Shown: in pieces, positions 5,163 through 5,322 of the stretch
Numbering within the stretch: the stretch's first letter is position 1
Layout of the letters: each line of letters starts with the position of its first letter
Origin: an uncultured Prevotella sp.
GTDB lineage: Bacteria; Bacteroidota; Bacteroidia; Bacteroidales; Bacteroidaceae
NCBI GenBank assembly: GCA_900319895.1
Contig: ONQK01000012.1
Span: 1 to 5,322 of the forward strand
Direction of reading: 5' to 3'
DNA: 5,322 bases
Translations under genes and position numbers: made by a program
Notes under the pieces: model-generated
What the model was told of the DNA's origin: nothing
The model's input: the letters and a program-made list of their open reading frames with translations, nothing else
The model's database searches: none

Positions 5163-5322
5163 CCCAAGAGACACTGGCTCTATGCGGGTTGAGGAAATTT
5201 CCCCGTTCCCCAACCCGTATCCGTATAAATCGTGTCAACAATATGTTTACATCCCGTTTCCTCCATCCCTTGCCTTCCTTCAACTTCAAGTAATGGCATA
5301 ACGCGATATAGGCATACATCGG
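5163..5322. other. Downstream region of rnr, no gene assigned
   Basis: Beyond the rnr stop lie a strong hairpin (5182-5220) and then about 100 bases. Minus-strand frames are open to the edge, but none shows a recognisable protein. A pyrimidine-rich stretch (about 5251-5288) is the only other compositional feature. The following gene is probably outside the window. Confidence 0.5.
5182..5220 (+). terminator. Strong hairpin after rnr, no U-tract
   Basis: ATGCGGGTTG (5182-5191) pairs with CAACCCGTAT (5211-5220) over 10 bp with one G-U pair. After a single A-C mismatch the stem continues with GGAA (5193-5196) to TTCC (5206-5209), leaving a nine-base loop. It begins 19 bases after the rnr stop codon. 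It is followed by CCGTATAAAT rather than a U-run, so it may act as a 3' stabiliser or a terminator needing a factor. Confidence 0.5.

Noticed and set aside
5182..5301. 39-codon plus-strand frame after rnr
   Set aside because: It starts within the hairpin stem, is rich in Pro/Tyr low-complexity sequence, and has no promoter.
5152..5319. Minus-strand frame open to the window edge (begins MYAYIAL), convergent with rnr
   Set aside because: It overlaps the rnr end and the strong hairpin, has no recognisable motif, and another minus-strand phase is open across most of the same stretch; it cannot be called from this window.

Overview
The window looks like chromosomal DNA from a member of the Bacteroidota, most likely Bacteroidales (Bacteroides/Prevotella-like). 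The reasons are the Bacteroidota-type promoter signals (-7 element TAnnTTTG, with a TTTG/TTG element about 20-23 bases upstream), start codons without Shine-Dalgarno sequences, a lipoprotein whose start looks like the DUF4369/thioredoxin family common in this phylum, and an RNase R of the compact Bacteroidota form. The genus cannot be fixed from the sequence alone. There are no rRNA or tRNA genes, insertion sequences, CRISPR arrays or phage genes.

Layout. Positions 1-191 hold the N-terminal end of a lipoprotein gene on the minus strand, cut by the window edge, with its own promoter at about 220-253. Positions 192-865 contain no convincing protein gene. They do hold a good minus-strand promoter-like box (627-634), a perfect 10-bp hairpin (422-451) and a set of alternating CAAG/CTTG arms followed by a U7 run, so a short RNA or leader of about 200 nt is possible. 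Positions 866-2881 are a two-gene minus-strand operon, transcribed from 2881 downwards: an extended short-chain dehydrogenase/NAD-dependent epimerase-like protein, then a polytopic PAP2/AUR1-like membrane phosphatase or phosphotransferase. Positions 2967-5162 are a complete plus-strand rnr gene (RNase R), followed by a strong 14-bp hairpin without a U-run. The last 100 bases show nothing assignable.

How the genes may work together. The dehydrogenase and the PAP2 protein are probably co-transcribed and may act on the same lipid or glycolipid. One specific hypothesis is Bacteroidota sphingolipid synthesis, with the first as a 3-ketosphinganine-reductase-like enzyme and the second as a sphingolipid head-group phosphatase or transferase; this is inference from family and context. 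rnr is divergent from this operon, and the two promoters overlap within about 40 bp, so their transcription could interfere. RNase R itself is a housekeeping RNA-degradation enzyme. Nothing in the window demonstrates a wholly new system; the best candidates for something undescribed are the lipid operon and the unassigned 412-658 transcript region.
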